DNA of 64,000 nt, from positions 520,483-584,482 of the forward strand of contig JH720308.1 in assembly GCA_000231825.2 (NCBI GenBank). Direction: 5' to 3'. Numbering within the stretch: the first letter of the stretch is position 1; every line of letters begins with the position of its first letter. Shown here piece after piece: positions 52,472 to 64,000 of this stretch. The notes under the pieces are model-generated. The model did not search any database. It was not told the DNA's origin and worked only from the letters and a program-made list of their open reading frames with translations. Source of the stretch: Tetrahymena elliotti 4EA. Taxonomy: Eukaryota; Ciliophora; Oligohymenophorea; Hymenostomatida; Tetrahymenidae. The translations under genes and the position numbers were made by a program.

Positions 52472-53262
52472 TGAAGCAACTTCAATTAATAAATAATAAA
52501 ATTTAAAATGTTAAAATAAACAAGTAAATTTAAATCTTCATTTTCTTATTTTTAAAAAATATCTAATAAAAAAAATTCTAAAAATTAAAAAATTTTATTT
52601 TAGTAAGTTATTTAAATATAAATAAATTAAATCTAATCTATTTCCAACAATTATTTTTGACTCTATTCAAATACAAGTTTAGTAAATTGTATGCTGGTGA
52701 TATTAAATTAAAAAAAAATATACTGAATTCATTTCATAAATTAAATTATTATAAATAAAAGAGTGAAGAAGACAAATCTAAAATATTCATTTTAATTTTG
52801 GTAAGTTTAAAAATATACAGTAATAAAAAATTGCTTAAATATTTTTAAACAAAAATATTAATTTGCTCATTTATTTAGTTTTAACCATCTGTATTTGTGA
52901 TATAATTAAGGAATTAATCCCCCACCATTAATTATGTTATGAGTCAATGACTACAAAAAGAAAAAGCATAAAATTTAGGATAAGAGTAAAATAATTCAAA
53001 AAAAATAAATTATTTTTTCAGATTTAATAAAATTTATGTCGTTCATACAATCCAGAAAGAGTTTTTAGTAAACTTTGAAATCAGCCTTTAATTTTGTTGT
53101 ATGTTAATTATTTTTAGTTACTCACTTATTAATTTATTATTTACATATTCGATACTTAAGTTAAGTAAATGATTATCAATCAAATGATAATTATTAACTA
53201 ATAGAAAAGTTAAAATTAAAAAAAGAAAAACTGATTAGAGAATATAATTGCAAACAAATAAA
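52472..53262. other. Intergenic region between the Cys-rich paralogs
   Basis: AT-rich spacer between the two tandem Cys-rich genes; expected promoter of the second. No other feature seen. Confidence 0.4.
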
Positions 53263-56200
53263 ATGATGTTACTTCCTTGTAATGTTTTTTCGATCATTCT
53301 GATAAGTTTATTTATAAAAATATTAAGTAAATATTAAGTTTATGATTTAATTAATCTTAGTTATGCTTATTTAACTTAGAAAGCTAATACTACATTGAAG
53401 AATAAGTTAATTCTACTAATTATGATTTTGTTAATAGTAATTATAAGCTCACAGCAAAAAATAACAACAAAGCTATATCTATAAAATCAAAATACTAAAC
53501 ATGTGATTCATCTTCCTATTATATTGGAGAAATGCATGATGGATACTGGTAACGAAACGAAATATTGATACCATATCCAATCAAAAAAATAAATATTGAA
53601 GCAACTTTCTTTTCAGGCAGGTAAATATATTAATTTATTTAAAAAAGAACTTACTTTAATTTTGAATATAAATAAATACATGAAATATAAAAGCAAGACA
53701 ACTAATTTGGCAATAAATAATATATAATAGCTCACCTAAAATCAGTAAACAAAATCTTGTGAAAATAATCTTGGTATTAATTATATGACTATTTATTCTA
53801 TAGAAGTCAATAGTCCTTAAAAAGTATAATTATTCTTCGAATTATTTGAATAAATATATTTTTAGAAGTAAAATAATTTATTATTTTGCAGGTAAACAAT
53901 TATTATTTTTTTAATATTTTAGAGTGAGAATTTGGGTTACGCCAGATGATAGCTAAAGTTAATGCCATTATTCTTGTTAACAATGTTAAAAAGATCAACC
54001 TAATATTTGTAAAAGTTGTTATAGTGATCGTGATTTAGTATAAGGAAAGTGCAATTGTAGATAAGGATATGATGTGTATTTTTATAGTCAGTGCTTAAGT
54101 GATGAATAAATAAATAATTAAAATTGTTAGTATGCCTCTTGCTAAAGATGTAATCCTACTTCAAGTGGATTAAATTGCTCATAATGCGACTCTAAGTTAA
54201 ATAGAATCCTCAACAATTAAAAAAAAACTTGTGATTGTATTGATGGTTTTTATGAAAAGTAAGGTTTTCCTTCTTGCCAATAATGTTCATAAAATTGCTT
54301 AACTTGCTTAGGTTATGAAATTACTTGCCTATCATGCGACACAAAAAAATTAAGATAATTAAATAATTAAACAAACAAATGTGATTGTGAACCAGGATAT
54401 TTCTCAAAATAAGATTTTGATATTTGTTAAAAATGTTCAGAAAACTGTTTAACATGCGAAAGCACTGATAGCTAATGTACATCATGCAAAGATGGCTACT
54501 TTCTAAATAAAATTAATAATTAATGTTAAAAATGTAACTCACCATGTTTAAATTGTATTGATTAAAATAAATGTACTTCTTGCATAAAAGGAGATAAGTT
54601 TGTTTTTATTGAATCTAGTAATATTTGCTAATGCTAAGATGGTTATTATTAAGATTAATCAACATGCAAATATTGTCCATTAACTTGTACTAAATGTTCA
54701 AATAATTCTTTATGCACTTAATGTATTTAAACTACTTTTCTGTAACCTGATGGAACTTGCTAATGCCCTGAGAGACAAATTTTTAATACTTAGATTAATT
54801 AATGCTAAAGTTGTAACCCAGATGAAATCATTTGTCTTGATAAGGATAATTAGAACTAGCCTAAATGCGCAAATGGAGAATAATATACACTTAATCCTAT
54901 CTCTAAAATTTGCCAGTGTAATTTAGGTTATTATTAAGATGGGCCACGTTGCGTTAAATGCCCAATAGAATGTGCTGAATGTTAAAGTAACTTATAATGT
55001 ATGAAATGTACAGATCCAAATGCAAATGTAAATGAAGGAAAATGTAATTGTGCAGAGGGAAAATTTTTTGATTAAATATAAAGAGTATGTATTAATTGTA
55101 TTAATAACTGTTAAGTATGCTCAGACACAACAAGCTGTTAAACTTGTTTTGACTAAATAAGATATCATTTAGAAGAAAAAACAAGAACTTGTATTTGCAA
55201 AGATGGATATTATATGCTTAACAATAAATGCGAAAAATGTGATAATGAATGTTTGACATGCTCCTCCAAACAAATTTGCTAAAAATGTGTGGATAATTCT
55301 AAAAATCCTGGTGAAGGGGCTTGTAGATGCTCTATTGGTTACGCTTATGATTTTACAAAATAAATATGCTAGAAATGTAAATAGGGATGCTCCGTTTGTA
55401 ATTAGGATGAAGAATGCTTGTCATGTGTAAATGATCCAGCTTATCATTTAGTAAATAAATAATGCATTTGTTAAGATGGGTATTATCTTGACCAAGAAAG
55501 TAGTACTTGCTTAAAATGTTCTCCTATGTGTAAAACTTGCACTAATGACTCAACCTGTACTGATTGTATGTATCCAACTGAAACGTAATTATTTGAATCT
55601 TAACCTGGGATATGCTCATGTATTAAGGAGAATAGCTTTTTTGATGCTAATGATAAAATATGTAAGCCTTGCTAAAAAAATTGTAAAAAATGTTTGAGTA
55701 ATACAATTTGCTTAGAATGTGTGAACAATACTTAGTTTAAATTAGAAAATAACTAATGTTTTTGTAATGATGGCTATTATTTATATGAACGCTTTATGAT
55801 ATGCTTGTTAAACTGTAATGATAAGTTTATTATTAAGGATAAATGTGTTGATAAATGCCCTCCAGAGTTAAAAATAGTTGATAATAAGTAATGTAAAAAC
55901 GAATGTCCTTCTGATTATATAGCTATAAATTAAGTTTGCACAAGAACTTATTGTGATAAAAATTGTATTAATTGTGATAGAGATTAGATTCATTGCATCA
56001 AATGTAATGAAGGCTACTAGCTAATGAAAGATACTAAATGCAAATAATGCAATAAAGTAAAGTAATTTTATGATGAGTATTCATAAAGCTGCTAAGATTG
56101 TGATATATCTTGTAATTCTTGTAGAGGTATGACAAATAAAGATTGTAATAATTGTAATTTTGCAAAAAATCCATATAAAAATAATATTTGTGTTCTTTAA

Positions 56201-57852
56201 TGTGATAAATTTTAAGAAGCAAAGATAAATCCAAAAACTTAAGAAAATGAATGTGCCTACTGTTACAAACTAGATGGATAATGTTTAGAAAAATGTCCTT
56301 CAGGATATTATTTTGATAATTAGCTTAACTGCATTAAATGTCATTCCTCATGCTTAGAATGCTAAGGTCCCTTATAAACTGATTGTATTTTTTGTAACGG
56401 AAACGATTACTTACAATATTCAGGGAAATGTACAACATGCCCATATTAAATGTTTCTAAATACTGCAACTAAAAGTTGTTAATTATGCCATTATTCATGC
56501 CTAAGTTGTAATGGACCTACTTCTCAAGATTGCACTGAATGTGAAAGCTCATTAAAACTAAGTTCAATATCTTAATAATGCATTTCTAGTGGTGATTTTT
56601 AGAAAGAGCAGAAAGAACTATAAAAGCAAAAACAGTTTTAATGTAAGAAATTTTATTCTTTTTATTTGAATTAAATAATTTTTTTAAATAAATATTTTAT
56701 TTAAAAGGTTTGTCCTAGGATTATTTCTAATGTGATAAAGAAATGCAGAGAGCCAAGTAGATAAAATCCTTGCAAAATTTAATATCTGCAACTTCTATTA
56801 GTAGTTCAATATTTATTTCCATTTTGATTCCAGATTTGAAACTTATAATTTGGTAACATGTTCAAAACATGCAAAGTATTGGTAATTTATAATCAATATC
56901 TGATGCTTTTCCTTAGTTTTTCAAAGATTATTATTTACAGCTCAATAGAAATTATAATATAATCCCTATGATTTAGGATTCAAAGGATAATAACTAGTCA
57001 TCTAACGAAGAGTTTAATACAAAATAAAATTTTACAAGCAGTAATAGATTAGATGAACCATAAAAATAGTAAGATTAAATAAATAAAAATGCCAGAATAC
57101 TTTTTTTATTTTTAGATGATAAAACTAAATTGTTTTACAGTACTTGTATGATATAAATAGGTATACTTTATTTTTCGCTAATTATAATACCCATTATGTA
57201 TCTGATTGAACAGAAGAGTAAAATTATCTAAAAGATTTACACATATTTTAAATGGAATTTCATAATAAATATATTTATGGCTTTTTTGAATGAAATTTTT
57301 TCCAATATCTTTGCTTAAATAAAGTATATAGATTTTTCAGAAAAACAAGGGATTATTGATTTCTTTTTTATGATTAGTACAGTGTTAATTTACTTATGTA
57401 TCCAAATATCAATCCTAGTTTTTCTCATATCAACTAAATATCTTTAATCAGGTGCTTTGAGACTAAGCTATAAATGCATTATTTATTTAATCAAAGAAGA
57501 TTCTATAATTAAAAGACTATTTTATCCTATTTATGAAATTAAAAAGCTCTCATTAATCATATTGATACATTTTTTCTAGTCTTAATCTAATATTATTCTT
57601 TATGGCTTTTTATCACTAAATCTTATTTTTATTTTTTATTTAATTATTGCAAAACCACATAAAACTAGTTTCTTAACAATAACTATTTTAATTCTTGAAA
57701 TTTTGAGTTGTGCTAAGCTAGTTTTAATGATATTAATTTAAAAAAGTAATGGCAGCTCTATTTTGTATGATGGTAAATTTTACTCTTATTTAAATCTTAT
57801 ATTCAATTCTTATATTATAAATAAATAGCTTTTCTTTATGTTTAAATGTTGA
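53263..57852 (+). CDS. Giant cysteine-rich multi-pass membrane protein, copy 2
   Basis: Introns at 53327-53379, 53621-53693, 53892-53922 and 56643-56707 leave exactly 1,456 codons (1,455 residues). It begins with a hydrophobic signal (MMLLPCNVFSIILISLFIKI). An N-terminal domain resembles that of the upstream paralog, and Cys repeats of the same C-x2-C type span residues about 180-1050. A Q/N-rich linker and about six membrane helices follow from residue 1218. The intron before the helix region splits a Cys codon T|GT exactly as in copy 1, strong evidence for duplication. The TGA at 57850-57852 falls just after the last predicted helix begins, and coding-like sequence continues in frame for 37 more codons to another TGA at 57964-57966. 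Role: probable cell-surface receptor or adhesin, inferred. Confidence 0.86.
53936..56580 (+). repeat. Array of cysteine-rich protein repeats, second gene
   Basis: The same kind of CxxC-rich array as in the upstream paralog, with loops such as CDCIDGFYE, CQCQDGYY and CICKDGYYM. It is about 550 bases shorter than the first array, so the paralogs differ by several units. Confidence 0.82.
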
Positions 57853-59685
57853 ATGAGTTAGTCCTTCCTCTGTTTTGTATCTGGATATTTCTATCAAAAA
57901 TTTTTAGTTACTGTTAATAAAAAAAATAAGATTAAATTAAAAAAGATTTGGATAACACAAAATTGATATCTGGAATTAAATTAGATATAGATATATCATT
58001 GATCTTAAATTAACAAACTCCTTAAAGAAGAATTAAGATAAAATCAAATAAAAAGGTCACAATCTTTTAAGAAATGGAAAAAATCTGAAAATTTTTTTAA
58101 AATTAAAAATATTTTGTAAATAATTTTTTTTATATTATCATCTTTTACATGTTAAATTTTGTTCATAATTTATCAATTTTAAGAATGATTAAATATTCTC
58201 AAAATTAATTTCATAGAATTGATAATTAATTAAAATCATAATATTTTATTTTTCCAAGTTATTTACTTTTTTTTAATTTAAAATTTCAGAATTTTATTAG
58301 AAAATGTTTTAATAAGATAATCAAAAAGTATTTTAAAAATTTTAAAGATACTATTTTATTAGAAAATTGAAAAAAGTTTAAGATTGATTGATAGATTAGA
58401 TGATGTTTTTTGATTTCTTATAAAATTTAAATTATTATACATATTTTTCTAATGACAATAAAAGAATTTTTTTTTTTAATCCTTCAAAATATAAAAGAAA
58501 TATACACACTGATTATTTTAAAAAATCATTCGTTTTCTAGAAATAGATTGATAAGTAAGTAAAAATAAATAAAATTTGTTAAATTTTTCTATTAATTTGG
58601 TAACATTAATTCTTAAGCAGAGAATATTTAAAAAATTTTAAGAACAAACTGTTATTAAGAATTTCTATTTTTAGATACATTATTCAAAATATAAGCATGA
58701 TTTTCAACTTTTTTTTAATTTTAAAAGCTGTTTATCATCAAAGATAACTAAATATTCTAAAAGGTTTAAAGATTTAAAAGCCATTTCATAATTTGTGTTT
58801 AAATATTAAGCTTTTTTAAAAATAATTGCTTCTTTTTCAATAATTAAGTGAATAAGCAAATAATAAATAGATAGATGAATTTGTTATTAAGGTAATAGTA
58901 AGCAATAAAGGTAATATAAACATAAGTAATACATAGAGAGGTAGTAAAAGTAACAATATTTGTCTAAGGTTTTTTATTTATTTATTTATTAAAATTTGTT
59001 AAAAGATAAGATTTTGTTTGTGTGAGTGATTTAATTTGATTAATATTTATAAATAGATAAATTATTCATTTTAATTAAATTGGTTGAAGTTATGTGATTG
59101 ATTTATTTCTTCCCCACTGATTTTTCCTTGTTTGATATTTTGTAAAAATATTATAAATAATTTGCAAAAAGTGGCTTAGCAGCTTTTTTAGGCGATGAGC
59201 TAGTAGTTCAAAAAAAACAGCTTACTGACTAGTCTTTTACTAAAATACAGAGTAGGAAAATTCTAAATGGTTTTAAATAAATATTTTAGTTAAGATTTCT
59301 TTTGAAATAGCTCTATTAGTTGTAGACAATTAACTTTTATTTACTAACTTTTTACAAATATTACAAAGAAACTTCAGGCTTTCAATGACGTATTTTTTCA
59401 AATTGTTTATTATTATCAAACAATTTCATAATTATCAAAATTATTTATTCTAAAGAGGCAACTAATGCCATATATTGTTATTATGTAATTAATACTATGA
59501 CGATTTATTAAAATATCTTTTCCTGCTTTTAGAAATTAAATAGCTGGTAAATATGCTAGATGTAACATAGTAGTTTTATATTTCACTAGACTTTCTTATT
59601 TAAAAAGAAAATTAATAAGAGAAATTCTAAGATTTTTATTTGATTTTCCTCTTCAAATTTTATCTTGGCAAATAAATTATCTAAA
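57853..59685. other. Intergenic region between convergent genes
   Basis: The first 114 bases continue the upstream frame after its TGA. The rest is AT-rich spacer holding the 3' ends of the Cys-rich gene (plus) and the MIR gene (minus). Less AT-rich patches at about 59170-59250 contain short inverted AGCT-containing words, but no gene is supported. Confidence 0.4.
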
Positions 59686-60969
59686 TCAATTACTTTTTTC
59701 AGAATGCTACTCCATAAGAGATATATCAGATTAGACTCTGTTAATTATCCAAAAATCGCTCATCTAACGATTATACATAGAAAATTGCTTGTTACCACAT
59801 ACAACTTAGGATGTGTTTGATAGAATTCCATTGTGTTTGTTTGTACGGAGAGGTTTATTAGTTTCAGAATGAATTATTTAAATGATAGAATTTTCTCTTA
59901 AAAATCCATCAGAATTATGAATTACTAATCTCCAATTAAAATTTTGTTTTTCTTAAAAATTATGAGCTAATTCGTCACAATAAACCTGTTGGTTGAATGT
60001 TGACGAATTTACAAATTTTTCACTAGAAGCAAGCTCTTTCTGTGTAACATGATGCTGAAGTATGATTTCATCCGAGCTTAGAATGTATGGTGACTTCTCA
60101 ATAGAAGAAGAGTCTTGATTTGCCAATTTTACACTAGAGCCAGCATAAAGCTCGGAATCATCTCCTATTAAGCATTCATTTGATTAACTAGCAGCTGTAT
60201 CTTAATTAGAGCATATTTGTCCTATTTAAGCCCAGACTTTATTTGATTAATTTAATTATTCAAAGTAATTTTAAGAGGTATTAATTGTCCAAAAATCATG
60301 TTAGTGAACAAGTCTAGAAGAGCAAACAGATACCTCTTAGAGCTTACAGCCTTTTTCATACTTGCGAAAGTGAGAATGAAGATTTGTTTCTGTGTTTATG
60401 TGACGTAAGATAATTTTTTATCCCTATTTTATGCGATCTCCTTCAGGATAAGATAAAGCAATTGTTTAGATGATGACATCAAGAGTTTATTGATATTGTT
60501 TACTTTTGAGTGAAACTTTACTTGCTTAATTTTTCTATTAATGGCCATTTGACTACTTGCATGTAGAAGGTGCTGTAGAAGAGCAATTAGAAGTTGCTCC
60601 AGCCAATAAAGCAAGCGAATTTTTACTATCTATTTGATCACTTTTATTATTGGCTAAAGGGCCATTTGATATTAGGGATGATAAATGATATATAGAATTG
60701 TTCATGATTTCCGAATAACCGCTTTCACAATAACTGGAGATTTCTTCTTCTTCAATTAAATTTCTTGTTCCATATTTTTAGTTAATTTTTGCTGTTTTAC
60801 TCTTATTTGTTTGTTTAACTGAAAAGTATTGTGAATTATTGTCAGTATTAGAAATGGAGTTAGTCTCTGTGATATAGTCTTATTAGGGATCGAAAATAAT
60901 CCTACTATTTTGTAATGAAGACTAACTTTGTATTTAAGTTTTTTAGCAAAGGCATGAGTTATTTCCCAT
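59686..60969 (-). CDS. MIR-domain protein with predicted lipidated N-terminus
   Basis: An intronless gene of 427 residues. Residues about 178-235 form a clear MIR repeat: KIILRHINTETNLHSH, then KLQEVSVCSS and HQHDFWTIN, matching the family pattern of LRH-x2-T-x3-LHSH and a closing W-x-I. A second, more divergent MIR-like region at about 345-425 has FLRENSIIQIIHSETNKPLR and SDFWIINRVQ. MIR domains occur in protein O-mannosyltransferases, SDF2 and IP3/ryanodine receptors. There are no membrane helices or signal peptide. The N-terminus MGNNSCLCQK has Gly2 for myristoylation and Cys6/Cys8 for palmitoylation, so a cytosolic membrane-attached protein is predicted. The middle is Ser/Asn-rich. The start is the first ATG in the frame and is supported by the acylation signal. 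Confidence 0.85.
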
Positions 60970-63200
60970 AGAGATTTAGTGTTGAATTTCAAAGAATATT
61001 ATTTTAGATAAAAGTAAAGTAGTAATAAGTAAGTATTTAGAGAGGATTTTATTAAGATCTCCTTCACTCTCTTTTTGTTTGATTATTATTTTTTCTAATT
61101 AAATTCTTTTTTGATTTTTGTTGTTGCTTGATAATTATAAATTAAGGCTATCCCTAAAAACAAGCTTTTTGTGATTTAATATTTATAAATCAAGAGAATT
61201 TAATTGATTAATCAATCTATGAATACCCATCCATACATTTATTCAAGATTTGAATTTTTATAAATTATATATCCTGAAATGAGTAATTACCAATTTATCT
61301 AGTTCTGTTATTTGTTATTGATGCACTATCAAACTATGATGTATTTTTTAAATGCTATTTAATTAATTTAATATTTTTTAGAGCCCAAATATTTCATTTA
61401 ATTGACATAAATTTCCTACATTAGAAGTGTAAATATTTGTCAAATAAATACCATGCAAAGGTTTAAAATGATTGAAATCTCTTTAATCTGATTAAATACT
61501 TTGATTATCAATCCAATTAATAATCAGCAGAAATCTCTTTACCTTTCCTTCAATTTTATAATAACTTTACTTTATTTAGTACAGATTTTCTTTGGCTCCT
61601 CTCAAATACCCTCTAACATAAAAAACTTTTTATGTTAACTGCCTTAATCTAACGCAGCAAAATTAAATAAATTCAAGTTAGCTCAAAATTTATCACTTCT
61701 AATTTTTAGTTTCTTTGTTAGAGGCTATTAAAAAAACTTTATAAATATTTAGAATCAATCTGTTCAAATTTAAGATTACACTTGGAATCTTTCTGATTAC
61801 CTGGTCAGCCCCAATTTATAAAAGTAAAATGTTAATAAAAGAGGAAAATGAATAAAGAATCATTTTTCAAAGCCTGTATAAAAGTAGTTAGTAATATTGA
61901 TATTTAAGAGTTTATCAAATTTACATGTTACACTTGATTGTTAGTCAATTAAAACTCAAGAATTAAAGCCAAATATTAAGATGTTACTAAGTATAAATTT
62001 ACAAAGTCAACTTATAATTATTGTTATTATTTACTGATACTTTCATCTATTTTTCAACAATATACCTTTTTACAGTTAATCTATTAATATAGGTAAATAA
62101 CATAGATGTGCTGAATTGGCTTTGAAATTTGTTTATGAAGATGTACAAGTCAAAAATTTGTATTGATAGTTAAAATTATGATTATAAAATTTATATTTTA
62201 TTTGAAAAAAAGGATACTTCTAAATAAATTTTGGCTTAATTATCAATTATTATCTCTAAAATTGAAGAAAGCCTAAAGTTTTTATTTTCCCAATTAATTC
62301 ATTAAAATTAGATTAAATTTAAAACCTTTCAAGCCAAAATTAAAATATTTGGAAGAAATGAACATAAATATTAATTTTAGCAAATTATTTATTAATAATA
62401 AAAATTAAATGTTTTACCACAATCCTTCAATTTACACTTGAATTCATTTTTAGAAAACCCATAATTTTAACATAAAAATTTATTCCATTAATTATCTAAA
62501 GATTTTTAATGTTTTCACTTTAAAAATCGAGGTATCTACCAGAAACGACAATATTTTACTAAAGCTAGAGAATTTTTAATGCAAGAATAGAAAACAAAAG
62601 CATTTACACACTGCCTCTATAAATCAGATTGTTTTTAATCAAAGGTGAATGGCTCATATTTCATTTTGAATTTAACCTCAAATAAAAATTCCCTGATGTG
62701 AAAATAAAAAGTAATATTAAATTCATACTAAAAGTTTTTATTTAAAGTGTAAATTCAGGTAGATATTAGATTTTTTATCATAAAAATCATTACTTTATTA
62801 CAGGTGCTACCATAAAAAACAAGCATTTTCAAATAGTTAATTAAAAAAATATTGCATGCTAAAATTTAAATATTTGCAATATTGAAGTAGTAACACAAAT
62901 ATATTTAATGATAAGTTATTCATTATCATTTGAAAAATCCTTCTGAATTTACGATAGGACAATTTTTTGAGTTTTTATTGAATACAAATTTAGAAACACT
63001 TGTTTTTTTTGGAGACTGCCATACATACATATTTAATAAAAAGATATGAAATGAATACCATTAATCCTTACTTTACAGAAAATACATTTTTTTACTTCTT
63101 TGTCTTTATCCTATCTGAATAAAATAATTTAATTCTTATTTGGTTTATTATGATTGTTAACAAGTTTTAGTTTATTTAAATTCTCATCTGAATAATTAGT
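60970..63200. other. Intergenic region
   Basis: About 2.2 kb of AT-rich DNA between two minus-strand genes. The part next to 60970 is the expected promoter and leader of the MIR gene, with a pyrimidine-rich run near 61060-61080. I read both strands and find no coding frame, tRNA or repeat I would defend. Confidence 0.4.
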
Positions 63201-64000
63201 TCAAAGTTTAACATCACTCTGCAAGATATTTTCTTTGAAAATTTTATCTCTTTTTGTATTGATAGACTCATTTTAATCATCTGCTGGGAAGGATATAGAA
63301 TTTTCTACTTATTAATTCAAAACAGACTACAATTATGTTTCTTCCAGTTGTTATCTCATAATAGAGCTATTCTGGTTAGATGAGTATATTTTACTATAGC
63401 TATTTATTTTATCTTTAATATTCTCAGTGTGTAAATCTGTTAAATCTTCTTTTATTAATGATAAATTATTTTCATTTATTACTTTATCATTGATGCTGAA
63501 GTTTTATTGTGATTTCGATCTTAAAAAATCTTTGCCCCATATTTTTCTTGCATCATGAATACTTCTACCCATCATATGTCCCAATACTATTTTAATATCA
63601 AAACAAAATAAGCTTTATGAGATAAAAATTTCTTGAAAAAATGAATTCTGACCCAAAATTTATCATCCATTTCATAATTTTTTTAGTTTATTTAAATAAA
63701 AACTTCAAATATTTTACATGTGTCAGAAGGAGTCAATTTGAGTGTTGCCAAAGATTGAGAAGTGATTAGCTTAACCCTTTTATACTGAATAAAAATTAAA
63801 TTAAATCCTCTCATTTTAAAATTTTAAATTTTATTGAAAGTAATAAAATAAAATGTAATATTACAATCTGTTCAAAATCAATTTATTTATTCTTGCTTGG
63901 ATTTAAGTAGTATTTTTTTAACTTTTATAAAGCCTCTTCTTTTTTCTTATTTTTTTCTATTTCTTGCTACTGCATTTCATATAGAGGAGTCCTTTCTATA
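63201..64000 (-). CDS. Unknown protein, 5' part off window
   Basis: The 3' portion of a minus-strand gene entering from beyond 64000 and ending at TGA 63201-63203. The first visible exon is Lys/Gln/Glu-rich (EIEKNKKKEEALQKLKKYY) and ends at a GTAATATT donor near 63870. A middle exon includes LITSQSLATLKLTPSDTCKI. After another intron ending AAAATAG near 63580, the last exon reads VLGHMMGRSIHDARKIWGKD and then a Ser/Asn/Gln-rich tail ending QSDVKL. Exact middle splice sites are uncertain. The family is not recognised. Confidence 0.65.

Noticed and set aside
58840..58960. Short AT-rich quasi-repeats (AAATAGATAGATGAA and similar)
   Set aside because: No regular unit or spacing; ordinary low-complexity spacer.
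1..64000. Selenoprotein or standard-code reading of the window
   Set aside because: TAA and TAG occur inside conserved domains of every gene (kinase, P450, S10), so they are sense codons. No SECIS element could be judged by eye, so TGA is treated as stop throughout.

Overview
The window looks like a stretch of a ciliate macronuclear genome, most probably Tetrahymena or a close relative. The evidence is internal. The DNA is extremely AT-rich. Every long gene stays open only if TAA and TAG are read as glutamine and TGA as the sole stop. Genes are split by AT-rich GT...AG introns, and long Q/N-rich stretches are common. A standard-code ORF search misses nearly all genes here. I see no rRNA, tRNA, CRISPR array, telomeric repeat or intact transposon.

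Seventeen protein genes can be supported. From left to right: an unknown protein with CxxC pairs (minus, runs off the left edge); an otubain-like protein whose catalytic Cys is replaced by Thr (minus); a tandem pair of two-helix membrane proteins with extracellular Cache-like domains (plus); a secreted serine carboxypeptidase S10 (plus); a large leucine-rich-repeat protein (minus); a casein-kinase-1-type kinase with a long Q/N-rich tail (plus); a protein of unknown function rebuilt from five exons (minus); a cytochrome P450 (plus); a GH125-type alpha-mannosidase (minus); a protein with two cyclic-nucleotide-binding domains (minus), with an apparent +1 frameshift in the first; a small MGNC-type coiled-coil protein (minus); a TPR-like protein with a low-complexity tail (minus); a tandem pair of giant cysteine-rich multi-pass membrane proteins (plus, about 53-58% of 11 kb is Cys-repeat); a MIR-domain protein with a predicted lipidated N-terminus (minus); and a partial unknown gene at the right edge (minus).

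There is no operon logic, as expected in a ciliate. The genes are monocistronic units separated by 0.5-2 kb of very AT-rich DNA. The strongest theme is environmental sensing and the cell surface: two Cache receptors, two Cys-rich surface proteins, a cyclic-nucleotide-binding protein, a CK1 kinase and two probable N-myristoylated proteins. Two families have clearly grown by local tandem duplication.

The items most worth checking are the frameshift inside the cyclic-nucleotide-binding domain, the Cys-to-Thr otubain, two genes wh​ere coding-like sequence continues in frame past the TGA stop, the degraded duplicate of a gene 3' end at about 7.15 kb, and the lipid-anchored MIR protein.
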